Position numbers and translations under genes: made by a program. A stretch of 64,000 nt of DNA. Origin: Bacillus sp. V3B. GTDB lineage: Bacteria; Bacillota; Bacilli; Bacillales; Cytobacillaceae. Location of the stretch: positions 310,001 to 374,000 of the forward strand of contig NZ_JAETXM010000001.1 in the NCBI RefSeq assembly GCF_024494465.1. Direction: 5' to 3'. The notes under the pieces are model-generated. The model was given only the letters and a program-made list of their open reading frames with translations, was not told where the DNA came from and did no database searches. Shown piece after piece: positions 1-9,163 of the stretch (positions are counted from its first letter, which is position 1; the number at the start of each line of letters is the position of its first letter).

Positions 1-814
1 TGGAGGCACCTGATGTGACGGCAACGGTTTCCGCGTTCATAATCCAATCGAGTTCAAGTTCAGAAATATCTGCAATACGATAAGCTTTTGTATGGGCAAT
101 TTCTTCTGATACTTGGGCGAGACGATTTGAATTATTACTTCTTGGATCTCCAACGACAATTAATACATCCGCTTCACCTGCTTGCTCAGCAACCGCTTCT
201 TGTCTGATTTGAGTAGCAAGACAAATTTCTTTTTCGAATTCAGCATGAGGGTACTTTTCTTCTATTTTTTCCATAATATGCAAAACGTCCCACTGACTCA
301 TTGTTGTTTGATTAGTAACGATTATTTTTTTTGCATCAATGGTTAGGTTTTCAACATCTTCTTCGTTTGCAACAAGATGAACGATATGGGGTGCGACGCC
401 AACGGCTCCTTCTGGCTCTGGATGGTTTCTTTTCCCGATATAAATGATTGTATAGCCTTCTTTTTCTTTTTGTCGGATTAAGTCATGGGTTCTGGTTACA
501 TCAGGGCAGGTAGCGTCAATGGTGACAAGTCCCTTTTGTTTGGCAATTTCCCGTACCTCTGGTGAAACACCATGAGCAGTGAAAATAACTGTGCCGCTAT
601 TTACCTTTTCAATGATGTCCTTACGGTTATGTCCATCTAATGTAATAATGCCTTCCTCTTCAAATGCATCTGTAATGTGTTTATTATGGACAATCATACC
701 TAATATATATATTGGACGTGGTAACGATTTATCTAATGCCGCATTGCGGGCAATCACCATAGCATCTACAACTCCATAGCAATACCCTCGTGGCGCAATT
801 TTAAGTACATTCAT
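1..814 (-). CDS. ispH: 4-hydroxy-3-methylbut-2-enyl diphosphate reductase IspH (3' end outside window)
   Basis: Last enzyme of the non-mevalonate isoprenoid pathway: reduces HMBPP to IPP and DMAPP with a 4Fe-4S cluster. The visible 271 codons read [19 protein letters not shown] at the start, with the first cluster cysteine at residue 12, then the ATCPDV block carrying the second cysteine, [14 protein letters not shown] and a third cysteine in [10 protein letters not shown]. The start at 814 is preceded by AGGAG. The family is about 310 residues, so roughly 40 C-terminal residues lie beyond base 1. Its pathway partner ispG lies about 7 kb away in this window. Neighbourhood (yqfP next to yqfQ and cshB) matches B. 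subtilis. Confidence 0.95.
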   Translation of the reverse strand, partial: MNVLKIAPRGYCYGVVDAMVIARNAALDKSLPRPIYILGMIVHNKHITDAFEEEGIITLDGHNRKDIIEKVNSGTVIFTAHGVSPEVREIAKQKGLVTIDATCPDVTRTHDLIRQKEKEGYTIIYIGKRNHPEPEGAVGVAPHIVHLVANEEDVENLTIDAKKIIVTNQTTMSQWDVLHIMEKIEEKYPHAEFEKEICLATQIRQEAVAEQAGEADVLIVVGDPRSNNSNRLAQVSEEIAHTKAYRIADISELELDWIMNAETVAVTSGAS

Positions 815-1011
815 CTCTCCTGACCCCCATTTATCTACTGTATCTCTCATTTTATTATAGTAAACAATAGACAATTATACAAAAACCAAAATCAAACAGT
901 TTTAGACTGTAAAAAAATGAATAAATACTTTGTTGATAAGTGAAGGTAATAAATAAGTAACAAAATAACAAGGCGAATCAAAAAAAGAATGCCGATATCA
1001 GCACTCTTGTC

Positions 1012-1575
1012 TTATATATATAATTTAGGTGTAGACGGTGAAGGGGACTTTTTTCTTGGAATGGGTAATTCTTGATCAGAGGTAATCGTATGCTTGTTTG
1101 AGCTTTGATGATTACTTTCAGTTACGGATTCTTCATTAGAGGTTGTATTATTTTTATCCGTTTCTGTGGAATCCGGTGCATCCTTAAATCCACGATAGAG
1201 CTTCCACATAGCAGGAAGGTTTTTTACGATCGGACCATACTGTTGGATCATCGGACCCATTTGTTGTGCGGTAGTTAATACTTTTTGTGTATTGGTTAAA
1301 AATCCATTAATGGAGGAGGGATTAGTTAATGTTTTTAATAGTGATCCACCGCTAGCGGCATTTTGAGGTCCGAATGCTCGTGTGGCGTTCATACTCTGTC
1401 CTGCACCCACTTGATTTCCTTTGCCAAGCAGTTTAGAAAGGAGTCCGCTGCCTCCTTGACGCATTTGTGGTACTCTTCCCATTCTTGGGTTTACAGGTGG
1501 TCTTCCACGATAGGGACCAAAATGATGAGATGTCATTCTTGGTTGTTGCATAGGACCATGATATCGGGGCATCAT
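1012..1575 (-). CDS. yqfQ: VrrA/YqfQ family protein
   Basis: A 187-residue protein of the VrrA/YqfQ family, of unknown function. The N-terminal 50 residues are rich in Pro, Gln, Met, Arg and Gly (MMPRYHGPMQQPRM and similar), the middle has a GSGLLSKLLGK stretch and a conserved segment around ITSPSSINGFLTNTQKVL-like sequence, and the C-terminal 60 residues are polar, rich in Ser, Thr and Asn, and probably disordered. An AAAGGAGG site lies 8 bases before the start at 1575. It sits between ispH and cshB, divergent from cshB, exactly as yqfQ does in B. subtilis. In B. anthracis the related vrrA gene carries variable repeats; no tandem repeat is obvious here. Confidence 0.8.
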   Translation of the reverse strand: MMPRYHGPMQQPRMTSHHFGPYRGRPPVNPRMGRVPQMRQGGSGLLSKLLGKGNQVGAGQSMNATRAFGPQNAASGGSLLKTLTNPSSINGFLTNTQKVLTTAQQMGPMIQQYGPIVKNLPAMWKLYRGFKDAPDSTETDKNNTTSNEESVTESNHQSSNKHTITSDQELPIPRKKSPSPSTPKLYI

Positions 1576-1856
1576 GTTTTTTCCTCCTTTCTTCTCAACC
1601 TTTATTATATGAAAGGAATTATCTAAGATTGATCCTATCCCACTTGGATTCTTGGAACATTCTCTTATAGGGTATGCACTTTTATTTATTTTGTTTGTGA
1701 CTAATGCGGAGAAACTGGATCATTTTGATTCGGAAATAAAGGGTGTTCATTCTGTATCAAATTGATTATAATAAAATGATGGGCATAAAAAGGCTGATTT
1801 GATCGTACTTTGGCTATAATGTTACTGCATGTTTGAAATTTAAAGGAGCTAAATAG

Positions 1857-3170
1857 ATGACGGAAACAAAATTTGAGCGTTTCAACTTAAAACCATTTAT
1901 TATAAAAGCAGTGAAAGAACTAGGTTTTTATGAGCCTACTGAAATACAAGAGCGTTTAATACCGACCGTATTAAAAGGTGAAAGTGCTATAGGGCAGTCA
2001 CAGACAGGAACGGGAAAAACGCATGCTTATGTTTTACCGGTTATCCAAAATATTGACCCAACACGTCAGGAAGTCCAAGCTATTTTTACGGCTCCGACGA
2101 GGGAATTGGCTACGCAAATTTATCAAGAAACATTAAAAATAGCTAAGCATTCTCCTGAAGGTCAAGACATATCTGTTCGTTTATACATTGGTGGGACTGA
2201 TAAACAAAGGTCGATTGACCGGTTAAAAACTCAACCACAAATTGTTATTGGTACACCTGGTCGGATTAGTGATTTAGTGAAAGAGCAAGCATTATTTGTT
2301 CATTCAGCTTCTACGCTTGTTATTGATGAAGCTGATATCATGCTTGATATGGGATTTCTTGAGGATGTGGATCATATTGCAGCGAGAATGCCAAAGACTC
2401 TTCAAATGCTCATATTCTCTGCGACCATTCCTGAAAAGCTAAAGCCCTTTTTGAAAAAATATATGGAAAATCCGAAATATATTCATGTAGAACCAAAGCA
2501 GGTAACAGCAGCTAAGATCGAGCATTATTTGCTTCCTACTAAACATCGAAATAAGCTTGTGCTTGTTCATCAAGCATTGCTCCATTTTAATCCATATTTG
2601 GCGATTATTTTTACGAATACGAAGAAAAAGGCGGATGAGGTTGCCGATGGTTTGATGGCAAAAGGTTTAAAAGTTGGAAGAATCCATGGGGATTTATCTC
2701 CGCGTGAGCGAAAACAAATGATGAAGCAAATTCTCAATTTGGAATTTCAATATATTGTTGCGACCGATCTTGCAGCTCGTGGAATTGACATTCAAGGCAT
2801 TAGTCATGTGATTAACTATGAACTGCCGACTGATCTTGATTTTTATATCCATAGAGTTGGAAGAACAGCCCGTGCTGGTTACTCTGGTATTGCGTTAACG
2901 ATCTATGAAGATTCAGATGAAGATGCTCTTAATCGTTTAGAAAAAGTGGGGATCGAGTTTAAAAATGCTGATTTCCAAAATAAAGAATGGGTTGAACTAA
3001 AAGATCGTAATAAAAGGAAAAAGAGAAAGAAACAAGTAGATGAGATCGACTTAAAAGCAAAATCACTTATTCAAAAGCCGAAAAAAGTAAAGCCAGGCTA
3101 TAAAAAGAAAATACAACGGGAAACAGAAAGCTTTAAACTACGGCAAAAAAGAATACAAAAGAAAAAGTAA
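1857..3170 (+). CDS. cshB: DEAD-box ATP-dependent RNA helicase CshB
   Basis: A 437-residue RNA helicase that unwinds structured RNA, with cold adaptation and ribosome assembly as known roles of the family. Motifs are in order: Q motif (EPTEIQERLIP), Walker A GQSQTGTGKT, PTREL, TPGR, VIDEADIML, SAT, then the second RecA domain with VATDLAARGIDI and HRVGRTARAG. The last 60 residues are a Lys/Arg-rich tail that should bind RNA. AAAGGAG lies 8 bases before the ATG. The length matches B. subtilis CshB (YqfR). nfo follows 22 bases downstream and is probably cotranscribed. Confidence 0.95.
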   Translation: MTETKFERFNLKPFIIKAVKELGFYEPTEIQERLIPTVLKGESAIGQSQTGTGKTHAYVLPVIQNIDPTRQEVQAIFTAPTRELATQIYQETLKIAKHSPEGQDISVRLYIGGTDKQRSIDRLKTQPQIVIGTPGRISDLVKEQALFVHSASTLVIDEADIMLDMGFLEDVDHIAARMPKTLQMLIFSATIPEKLKPFLKKYMENPKYIHVEPKQVTAAKIEHYLLPTKHRNKLVLVHQALLHFNPYLAIIFTNTKKKADEVADGLMAKGLKVGRIHGDLSPRERKQMMKQILNLEFQYIVATDLAARGIDIQGISHVINYELPTDLDFYIHRVGRTARAGYSGIALTIYEDSDEDALNRLEKVGIEFKNADFQNKEWVELKDRNKRKKRKKQVDEIDLKAKSLIQKPKKVKPGYKKKIQRETESFKLRQKRIQKKK

Positions 3171-3192
3171 AGCGTAAGGAGAGGGGAATTAG

Positions 3193-4089
3193 ATGCTGAA
3201 AATTGGTTCACATGTTTCGATGAGTGGAAAGAAAATGCTTTTGGCAGCAAGTGAAGAAGCGGTTTCCTATGGTGCGAATACCTTTATGATTTATACAGGA
3301 GCACCGCAAAATACAAGAAGAAAAAAACTTGAAGATTTGAATATTGAAGTGGGAAGAGAGCATATGAAGGAAAATGGAATAGAAGAGATCATTGTCCATG
3401 CTCCTTATATCATTAATATTGGAAATGCGGTAAATCCTGCTACATTTGAGTTAGGCGTTAATTTCTTACGGACTGAAATTGATCGTACGGAAGCAATTGG
3501 AGCGGGACAAATCGTCCTTCATCCCGGTGCCCATGTGAAAGAGGGGGCCGAAGTAGGGATTGGAAAAATCATCGAAGGTTTAAATGAAGTGTTAACAGGT
3601 GATGAAAAGCTTCAAATTGCTCTAGAAACAATGGCTGGTAAAGGGTCTGAATGCGGGAGATCATTTGAGGAATTAGCAATGATTATTGATGGCGTTAAGC
3701 ATAATGACAAGCTATCGATTTGTTTTGATACCTGTCATACACATGATGCTGGTTATAATCTTGTGGAGGATTTCGATGGAGTGTTGGAAAGTTTTGATCG
3801 TATCATTGGGATTGATCGTTTAAAGGTTCTTCATATAAATGATAGTAAAAATGTTCAAGGGGCGAGAAAAGACCGCCATGAAAATATTGGTTTTGGACAT
3901 ATTGGTTTTAAAGCCTTAAATGATATTGTTCATCATCCACAATTAACAGAAGTGCCAAAAATTCTTGAAACTCCTTATGTAGGTGAAGATAAAAATAGTA
4001 AAAAACCACCCTACAAGCAAGAAATTGCTATGTTACGTAACCAAAGCTTTAATGAACAACTTCTCGATGATATCATGAACGAAGCATAA
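3193..4089 (+). CDS. nfo: Endonuclease IV (AP endonuclease)
   Basis: Apurinic/apyrimidinic endonuclease of base-excision repair, 298 residues, a TIM-barrel enzyme with three zinc ions. Metal-site signatures are visible: [58 protein letters not shown] and ILETPY. A GGAGAGGGG site precedes the ATG. It lies directly behind cshB (22-base gap), as yqfS lies behind yqfR in B. subtilis, and a long inverted repeat follows 4 bases after the stop codon. Confidence 0.96.
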   Translation: MLKIGSHVSMSGKKMLLAASEEAVSYGANTFMIYTGAPQNTRRKKLEDLNIEVGREHMKENGIEEIIVHAPYIINIGNAVNPATFELGVNFLRTEIDRTEAIGAGQIVLHPGAHVKEGAEVGIGKIIEGLNEVLTGDEKLQIALETMAGKGSECGRSFEELAMIIDGVKHNDKLSICFDTCHTHDAGYNLVEDFDGVLESFDRIIGIDRLKVLHINDSKNVQGARKDRHENIGFGHIGFKALNDIVHHPQLTEVPKILETPYVGEDKNSKKPPYKQEIAMLRNQSFNEQLLDDIMNEA

Positions 4090-4093
4090 TAAA

Positions 4094-4143
4094 GGTGTCA
4101 AGCACCGCAAAAAGACATTTGTCTTTTTGCGGTGCTTGACACC
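4094..4143. terminator. Perfect 24-bp inverted repeat between nfo and yqfT
   Basis: Arms 4094-4117 and 4120-4143 are exact reverse complements (outer half GGTGTCAAGCACC, inner half GCAAAAAGACA) with a minimal loop. It separates two convergent genes and could act as a bidirectional terminator, although there is no clear T-run after the right arm. The outer 13 bases belong to the GGTGTC palindromes also seen near 45.9 and 59.4 kb. Confidence 0.6.
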
Positions 4144-4151
4144 AAGATTTT

Positions 4152-4406
4152 TTATTTGGTGAATTGTACGAATAAGCGATTTATTTCTTTTGCTTTATTA
4201 ACTCCTGCAATTTTTGCTATTTCCTTAACTAACTTCGCTCGTTCATCATCACTGAAAATATTCACTCTTGTACTTCTTAAATAAGCTGCAATTTGAGATG
4301 CTTCCGATTGTGTAATTGAAATTTGAAATTGGTTCGCGTACTTCAATAGTTCATCTGACGTAATCGTACTAATTTTATGATTAATGATGTTCTCAAATAG
4401 ACTCAT
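4152..4406 (-). CDS. yqfT: YqfT family (DUF2624) small protein
   Basis: An 84-residue protein of unknown function, conserved at this place in Bacillus (YqfT, DUF2624). The start at 4406 (MSLFENIINHK) is chosen because GGAGG lies 8 bases upstream; the reading frame stays open for 17 more codons without a ribosome site. The sequence is mostly helical and charged, with DDERAKLVKEIAKIAGVNKAKEI-type helix; no enzyme motif or membrane segment is visible. Convergent with nfo. Confidence 0.8.
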   Translation of the reverse strand: MSLFENIINHKISTITSDELLKYANQFQISITQSEASQIAAYLRSTRVNIFSDDERAKLVKEIAKIAGVNKAKEINRLFVQFTK

Positions 4407-4499
4407 GTCATCACTCCTCCATGATAAAGTATGTAATATGAAGAAGAAGTGTGACAATCAAAGGATAAGAAGAAACAAGATAGTGGATGTTTTCCATTC

Positions 4500-4548
4500 T
4501 TTACTTTATGATCATCTTCATGTATACTCTAAATCGGAATGATTTCGA
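4500..4548 (+). promoter_or_regulatory. znuCB-zur promoter with Zur box
   Basis: A sigma-A type promoter TTTACT (4500-4505), 17-base spacer, TATACT (4523-4528). Immediately downstream lies TCGGAATGATTTCGA (4534-4548), which differs from the Bacillus Zur operator TCGTAATNATTACGA at two positions. The box covers the start-site region, so zinc-bound Zur should block transcription of its own operon. Confidence 0.8.
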
Positions 4549-4563
4549 AACTTGGGTGATAAA

Positions 4564-5358
4564 ATGGAAAATAACGATTCAATTATTAAAATAAGTGGGC
4601 TTTCATACCGTTATGAAAAGGAATATGTGTTAGAAGATATTAATCTTGCTATTGAAAAAGGTTCTTTTCTAGGTATAGTTGGTCCAAACGGCTCTGGTAA
4701 ATCAACTTTATTAAAACTTATTCTAGGGCTCTTAAAAAGTCAACAAGGGGAGATCCAACTTTTTGGACAGGACATCAATCATTTTAAGGAATGGGAAAAG
4801 ATTGGCTTTGTTTCGCAAAAAGCAAACTCATTTAATACAGGTTTTCCGGCAACGGTTTATGAAGTAGTGAAAAGTGGCTTAACGAAAAAAATTGGCTTAT
4901 TCCATTATATGAAAAAAGAACATCATGCAAAAGTACTAGATGCAATCAATTCAGTCGGACTTCTTCCTTTTAAGAAACGCAATATTGGTGAACTATCAGG
5001 GGGGCAGCAGCAAAGAGTATTTATTGCCAGATCCCTTGTCAGTGACCCTGAATTGCTAATCCTTGATGAACCAACTGTTGGTGTTGATGCACAAAATGTT
5101 CAGTCTTTTTATCAAATGCTTGGTAGTTTGAATAAGGATCTAGGTATTACACTATTGTTAGTGACACATGATATCGGAACGATTACAGATAAAGTAACTC
5201 ATGTCGCTTGTTTAAATAAACAACTTCATTTTCATGGACAAACAAAAGAATTTGAAGAACAGCAACATAGTGGTATGACTGATTTTTATGGGTATGACCT
5301 CCATCTGTTGTCGCATGATCATGCACATGGGCATGATCACGGAGGGCACTTATCATGA
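4564..5358 (+). CDS. znuC: Zinc ABC transporter, ATP-binding protein
   Basis: ATPase of a metal uptake ABC system of the ZnuC/AdcC type, cytoplasmic face of the membrane. Walker A is GPNGSGKST, the Q-loop lies in VSQKANSF, the signature is LSGGQQQR, Walker B LLILDEPTVGVD, and the switch His is in LVTHD. The last 20 residues are strikingly His-rich (HDHAHGHDHGGH), typical of zinc-handling proteins. I chose ATG 4564, with GGGTG just upstream, over an in-frame TTG four codons earlier. It overlaps znuB by four bases and sits in an operon with znuB and zur behind a Zur box. No substrate-binding lipoprotein gene is present here, so it must be encoded elsewhere. Confidence 0.9.
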   Translation: MENNDSIIKISGLSYRYEKEYVLEDINLAIEKGSFLGIVGPNGSGKSTLLKLILGLLKSQQGEIQLFGQDINHFKEWEKIGFVSQKANSFNTGFPATVYEVVKSGLTKKIGLFHYMKKEHHAKVLDAINSVGLLPFKKRNIGELSGGQQQRVFIARSLVSDPELLILDEPTVGVDAQNVQSFYQMLGSLNKDLGITLLLVTHDIGTITDKVTHVACLNKQLHFHGQTKEFEEQQHSGMTDFYGYDLHLLSHDHAHGHDHGGHLS

Positions 5359-6197
5359 TAGCTGGCATCTTACAGTATGAATTTTTACAAAATGCCTTTT
5401 TAACGGGAATGATTATTGGAATTATTGCTCCACTTATTGGTGTCTTTGTTGTTGTTAGGAGATTATCATTGATTGCAGATGCACTCAGTCATGTAACGCT
5501 TGCTGGGATTGCGGCGAGCTTACTTATTGAAAAAAAGTTTTTGCTTGCTGGCACTTTAAATCCGGTCTATATGGGTATGGTATTTTCAGTCGTTGGATCA
5601 TTGTTTATTGAAAAACTAAGAACCGTTTACAAGCATTATCAGGAACTAGCCATTCCGATTATTCTTTCGAGTGGAACTGGGCTGAGTGTTATTTTTATTT
5701 CACTTGCGGATGGATTCAATACAGATCTTTTTAGTTACTTATTTGGAAGTGTCTCAGCAGTCAGTAGAGTAGATTTCTGGCTTGTTTTTATTATAAGCTT
5801 ATTTGTTATAGCTATTATCGTTCTTTTATATAAAGAGTTGTTTTTAATTTCCTTTGATGAAGAACATGCAAAAGCTTCTGGGATTCCTACTAAAGTTCTT
5901 CATTTAATTTTCATTATTATGGTTGCATTAGTGATTGCCGCTTCGATGAGAATCGTTGGGATTTTACTTGTATCAGCACTCATGACATTACCTGTTGCTG
6001 CTGCTATTCGACTTTCTAACGGATTTAAGCAGACCATCGTTTATTCGATTATTTTTGGTGAAACATCTGTCCTAGGTGGATTAATCATTTCTTATTATCT
6101 TGATTTAGCACCGGGTGGAACGATTGTCATTATTTCTGTCTTGATCTTAATCATATCTATATTGTTAAAAAAATTAAGCATAAAAAGAGCTGTTTAA
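5355..6197 (+). CDS. znuB: Zinc ABC transporter, membrane permease
   Basis: ABC-3 family permease of 280 residues with about eight hydrophobic segments. The family signature VVRRLSLIADALSHVTLAGIA lies at residues 31-51, and SGIPTKVLHLIFIIMVALVIAASMR-like sequence carries the coupling region. Start ATG overlaps the znuC stop. Together with ZnuC it imports zinc; zur follows 14 bases downstream, so the operon encodes both transporter and repressor. Confidence 0.92.
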   Translation: MIAGILQYEFLQNAFLTGMIIGIIAPLIGVFVVVRRLSLIADALSHVTLAGIAASLLIEKKFLLAGTLNPVYMGMVFSVVGSLFIEKLRTVYKHYQELAIPIILSSGTGLSVIFISLADGFNTDLFSYLFGSVSAVSRVDFWLVFIISLFVIAIIVLLYKELFLISFDEEHAKASGIPTKVLHLIFIIMVALVIAASMRIVGILLVSALMTLPVAAAIRLSNGFKQTIVYSIIFGETSVLGGLIISYYLDLAPGGTIVIISVLILIISILLKKLSIKRAV

Positions 6198-6211
6198 TGG
6201 GGTGAGGAAAG

Positions 6212-6625
6212 ATGAATGTCGATCAGGCCATGACACTATTAAAAGAAAAAGGCTTTAAACATACAGGAAAAAGAGAGGAAATGCTCCAGTTATTTGCTGA
6301 TCATAATAAATATTTGACAGCAAAGGATGTATTAGATAAATTGAAAGATCTATATCCCGGGTTAAGTTTTGATACGATTTACCGTAATTTGTCCTTGTTT
6401 GTTGATTTAGGAATTGTTGAAATGACAGAATTATCGGGTGAAAAGCATTTTCGTTTAACATGTGCCCATCAACAACATCATCACCACTTTATTTGTCTTG
6501 ATTGTGGAAAAACGAAGGAAATTGAGACATGTCCAATGAACGAGCTTGAAGCTAATTTACAAGGATATGATATCTCAGGACATAAATTTGAAATATATGG
6601 CCGTTGTCCAGATTGTCTAGCATAA
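6212..6625 (+). CDS. zur: Zinc-responsive Fur-family repressor Zur
   Basis: Fur-superfamily repressor, 137 residues. The N-terminal winged helix carries [10 protein letters not shown] and [18 protein letters not shown]. Metal ligands are plain: the His cluster [15 protein letters not shown] and two CxxC motifs (CLDC and, at the C terminus, CPDC) that form the structural zinc site. It is a Zur rather than Fur or PerR because it lies in a zinc-transporter operon behind a Zur box, at the yqfV position of B. subtilis. Autoregulation is expected from the box at 4534. Confidence 0.92.
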   Translation: MNVDQAMTLLKEKGFKHTGKREEMLQLFADHNKYLTAKDVLDKLKDLYPGLSFDTIYRNLSLFVDLGIVEMTELSGEKHFRLTCAHQQHHHHFICLDCGKTKEIETCPMNELEANLQGYDISGHKFEIYGRCPDCLA

Positions 6626-6934
6626 AGTATTTTTCTTAACTCAAATCCAAAATAGTAAAAATAAAAAAGCGAGTACTCTTGTCGTGATCATAGAGATGCT
6701 GAGATGCTAGATTTTTAATGGTGAATAATTTGTAAGAAAGTTCCTGTATATGAAGCCTAATCCTATCAAGTTAAACATTGTTATCGTGAAATAACTACTT
6801 TCAGTGCACAATAATTAATGCCTTAACAGATTGACCTCTTATATGGAGTATTTCCTAACGGGATGTGATCTGAATAGGCCGTCCATCAAGAAGGTGAATT
6901 GGGCGATACAGCATGAAGAGAGCGGGGGATCACA
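6626..6934 (+). other. Intergenic region zur-yqfX
   Basis: About 309 bases without a supported gene. I see only a short direct repeat of GAGATGCT near 6700 and AT-rich sequence that must contain the yqfX promoter. No clear terminator with a T-run follows zur. A frame opening at 6831 runs across the yqfX start in another frame and is a shadow. Confidence 0.4.
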
Positions 6935-7309
6935 ATGGCAGATCTGGATCGTAAAGATGTTGATCAGCAAGAAGATCTACAAAATGAAAGCCAATTGTCT
7001 GAACAAGGTTATATTGGTACAGCAGGCTATCACGAGGAAACCGCAGCGGAAATTGCTGAACCAATGACGTTAAATGGTCGGGAAGTTAGTGATGATAACA
7101 GTGAAGTAAAAGAAGGCGGCGCAGGAATTGGGTTTGCTGCAATAGCACTTTCTGTCCTATCATTGTTTGTATTCCCAGTTCTTTTTGGAGGAGCAGGGAT
7201 TGTTCTTGGTTTTATTGCACGTAATAGGGGGGCAACATCAGGAACATGGGCAATCACTATAGGTGCTATTTCTCTTATCCTTGGAATATTCATCCTTCCT
7301 TTCTTTTGA
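6935..7309 (+). CDS. yqfX: YqfX family small membrane protein
   Basis: A 124-residue protein: an acidic, hydrophilic N-terminal half (MADLDRKDVDQQEDL, Glu/Asp-rich) and a C-terminal half with two hydrophobic segments, GAGIGFAAIALSVLSLFVF and a second ending at the C terminus, separated by a short GFIARNRGAT loop. This is the YqfX/DUF4190-like layout; the function is unknown. GGGGGA lies 7 bases before the ATG. It is convergent with ispG over a shared terminator, as in B. subtilis. Confidence 0.75.
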   Translation: MADLDRKDVDQQEDLQNESQLSEQGYIGTAGYHEETAAEIAEPMTLNGREVSDDNSEVKEGGAGIGFAAIALSVLSLFVFPVLFGGAGIVLGFIARNRGATSGTWAITIGAISLILGIFILPFF

Positions 7310-7345
7310 TTGTAGCAGGAGCTGTTTGATTCGAATAAATAAACA

Positions 7346-7387
7346 ACAAAAAGAAGTTCGAGTATTTATGCTCGGACTTCTTTTTGT
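7346..7387. terminator. Bidirectional terminator yqfX / ispG
   Basis: A 17-bp stem (7346-7362 with 7371-7387, one G-T pair) of the form ACAAAAAGAAGTTCGAG, with A-run on the left and T-run on the right. It serves both convergent genes. Confidence 0.85.
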
Positions 7388-7408
7388 TTTATTGTTGCTT
7401 TAAATTTG

Positions 7409-8506
7409 TTATTTTTTTATTTCTTGTTTGGCAAAATATTCTTCAGCAATTTGATCAATTTCTTTTTTCAATTCTTCAACCATGATGGCTTCAGGGACTT
7501 TACGGACAATCTCTCCATGGCGGAATAATAAACCTTCACCACGTGCACCTGCAATGCCAATATCTGCTTCACGAGCTTCACCCGGACCATTAACCGCACA
7601 ACCTAGCACAGCTACTTTAATAGGTGCTTTTATCTTCTGAATGTATTCTTCGACTTCATTGGCGATATTAATTAAGTCGATTTCAATTCTGCCACATGTT
7701 GGACAGGAAATAAGTGTAGCTGCATTTGAAGAAAGACCAAATGACTTTAACAATTCACGTGCAACTTTTACTTCCTCTACCGGATCAGCACTTAAAGAAA
7801 TACGTAGTGTATTCCCGATTCCTTTACTTAAAATAGCTCCTAAACCAGCTGCACTTTTAACGGTACCAGCAAATAATGTACCGGATTCGGTAATACCAAG
7901 ATGAAGTGGGTAGTCAAATGCTCGTGATGCTTTATCATAGGCTTCAATGGCAAGATTCACGTCAGATGCTTTCATCGATACGATAATATCGTGGAAGTCT
8001 AGGTCTTCAAGGATTTTTATATGATGGAGAGCACTTTCAACCATTCCATCAGCTGTTGGATAACCATACTTTTCTAATATACGTTTTTCTAATGAGCCTG
8101 CATTCACACCAATGCGGATTGGGATGCCACGCTTTTTAGCGGCATTTACGACTGCTTCTACTTTTTCGCGTTTGCCGATATTACCAGGATTAATTCGGAT
8201 TTTATCTGCTCCGCCTTCAATCGCTATTAAGGCAAGCTTATAGTCAAAGTGAATATCAACGACAAGCGGAATATTGATTCTTTTTTTGATTTCTGAAATC
8301 GCATTCGCTGCTCTTTCGTCAGGACATGCCACGCGGACAATTTGACAACCTGCTTCTTCGAGTCGGTTAATTTGGTCCACGGTTGTTTCAACATCGTGTG
8401 TTTTCGTTGTTGTCATGCTTTGAATAAATAACTCATTACTTCCCCCGATTGTTAAGTTACCAACTTTAATTGGACGGGTTTTCGTACGATGTATGATTTC
8501 ACTCAA
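7409..8506 (-). CDS. ispG: (E)-4-hydroxy-3-methylbut-2-enyl-diphosphate synthase IspG
   Basis: Converts MEcPP to HMBPP in the non-mevalonate pathway, one step before IspH; a 4Fe-4S enzyme fed by flavodoxin or ferredoxin. At 365 residues it is the short bacterial form. Visible landmarks are [37 protein letters not shown], and the cluster motifs SCPTCGR and [12 protein letters not shown]. It corresponds to yqfY of B. subtilis and is divergent from nothing nearby; yqfZ lies upstream on the same strand. Confidence 0.96.
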   Translation of the reverse strand: MSEIIHRTKTRPIKVGNLTIGGSNELFIQSMTTTKTHDVETTVDQINRLEEAGCQIVRVACPDERAANAISEIKKRINIPLVVDIHFDYKLALIAIEGGADKIRINPGNIGKREKVEAVVNAAKKRGIPIRIGVNAGSLEKRILEKYGYPTADGMVESALHHIKILEDLDFHDIIVSMKASDVNLAIEAYDKASRAFDYPLHLGITESGTLFAGTVKSAAGLGAILSKGIGNTLRISLSADPVEEVKVARELLKSFGLSSNAATLISCPTCGRIEIDLINIANEVEEYIQKIKAPIKVAVLGCAVNGPGEAREADIGIAGARGEGLLFRHGEIVRKVPEAIMVEELKKEIDQIAEEYFAKQEIKK

Positions 8507-8661
8507 TGGTGATTCGCTCCTTTAAATTTAAAAATCAATTTTTGAAAAATGACAGACATTGTGATCGTTATTTAACACGTCTATTCTCATTGTAGCAATG
8601 AACATAGGAAATTGACAAGGAGGTTGATGTGAAGAATTTTTTCAGAGGTGTTTGACTGTGG

Positions 8662-8988
8662 TTACTGTTCATTTTGATAATCTGGAAACTTATAAGTGTT
8701 TCCTGGTTGAATCTCTTGAGGTGGGGTACCTTTATTTAATTCTTGAAAATCTGATACGACATCTGAAATAGGTACCAGCACAGACTGATTTAGATGATCT
8801 TCTAATATAGATAGGACTGTGTCACCTACACCGACTTTTTTCTCGAAATATGGTTGTCCATTTTCTGAATTTGATTTTGCCACAGTTGTTTGCTCTGTCG
8901 TAACAACAGGAAGAGTGCCTTGATTTAAGTCATAATAAATCGAATATAAGACAATAATGGTAACGAGTACTCCGACTAAGCGCTTCAT
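8662..8988 (-). CDS. yqfZ: YqfZ-like membrane-anchored LysM protein
   Basis: A 108-residue protein with an N-terminal signal anchor (MKRLVGVLVTIIVLYSIYY) and a C-terminal LysM-like domain (VGVGDTVLSILEDHLNQS... NTYKFPDY). LysM binds peptidoglycan or N-acetylglucosamine chains. The start at 8988 is preceded by CAGGAGG; the frame is open for 16 more codons upstream. It is at the yqfZ place next to ispG. In B. subtilis YqfZ is linked to the mother cell and sporulation; nothing in this sequence proves that here. Confidence 0.75.
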   Translation of the reverse strand: MKRLVGVLVTIIVLYSIYYDLNQGTLPVVTTEQTTVAKSNSENGQPYFEKKVGVGDTVLSILEDHLNQSVLVPISDVVSDFQELNKGTPPQEIQPGNTYKFPDYQNEQ

Positions 8989-9163
8989 GTTTCTTTCCTC
9001 CTGAATTTGGTTATTCCTATTTATATGCCTGTCCACGGGATGATAGAACCTTATAGTGATTAGGAGAATATTCCTATATTAATGAAAAAATTACTTAATC
9101 TTTACAAGGACTTAATACTCCTTTGACATAATTGGGACATAAGGAATTGAAGGAGTGTTTTGG

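Noticed and set aside
1363-1626. Plus-strand frame of 87 codons opposite the yqfQ gene
   Set aside because: Lies antisense to a well-supported gene, has no ribosome site and no recognisable sequence; shadow frame. Similar shadows opposite ispG, znuC, sodA, pstA and others were also left out.
6831-7067. Possible gene upstream of and overlapping yqfX
   Set aside because: TTG start without a ribosome site and overlaps the yqfX start in another frame; the yqfX frame has GGGGGA and the conserved two-segment end.
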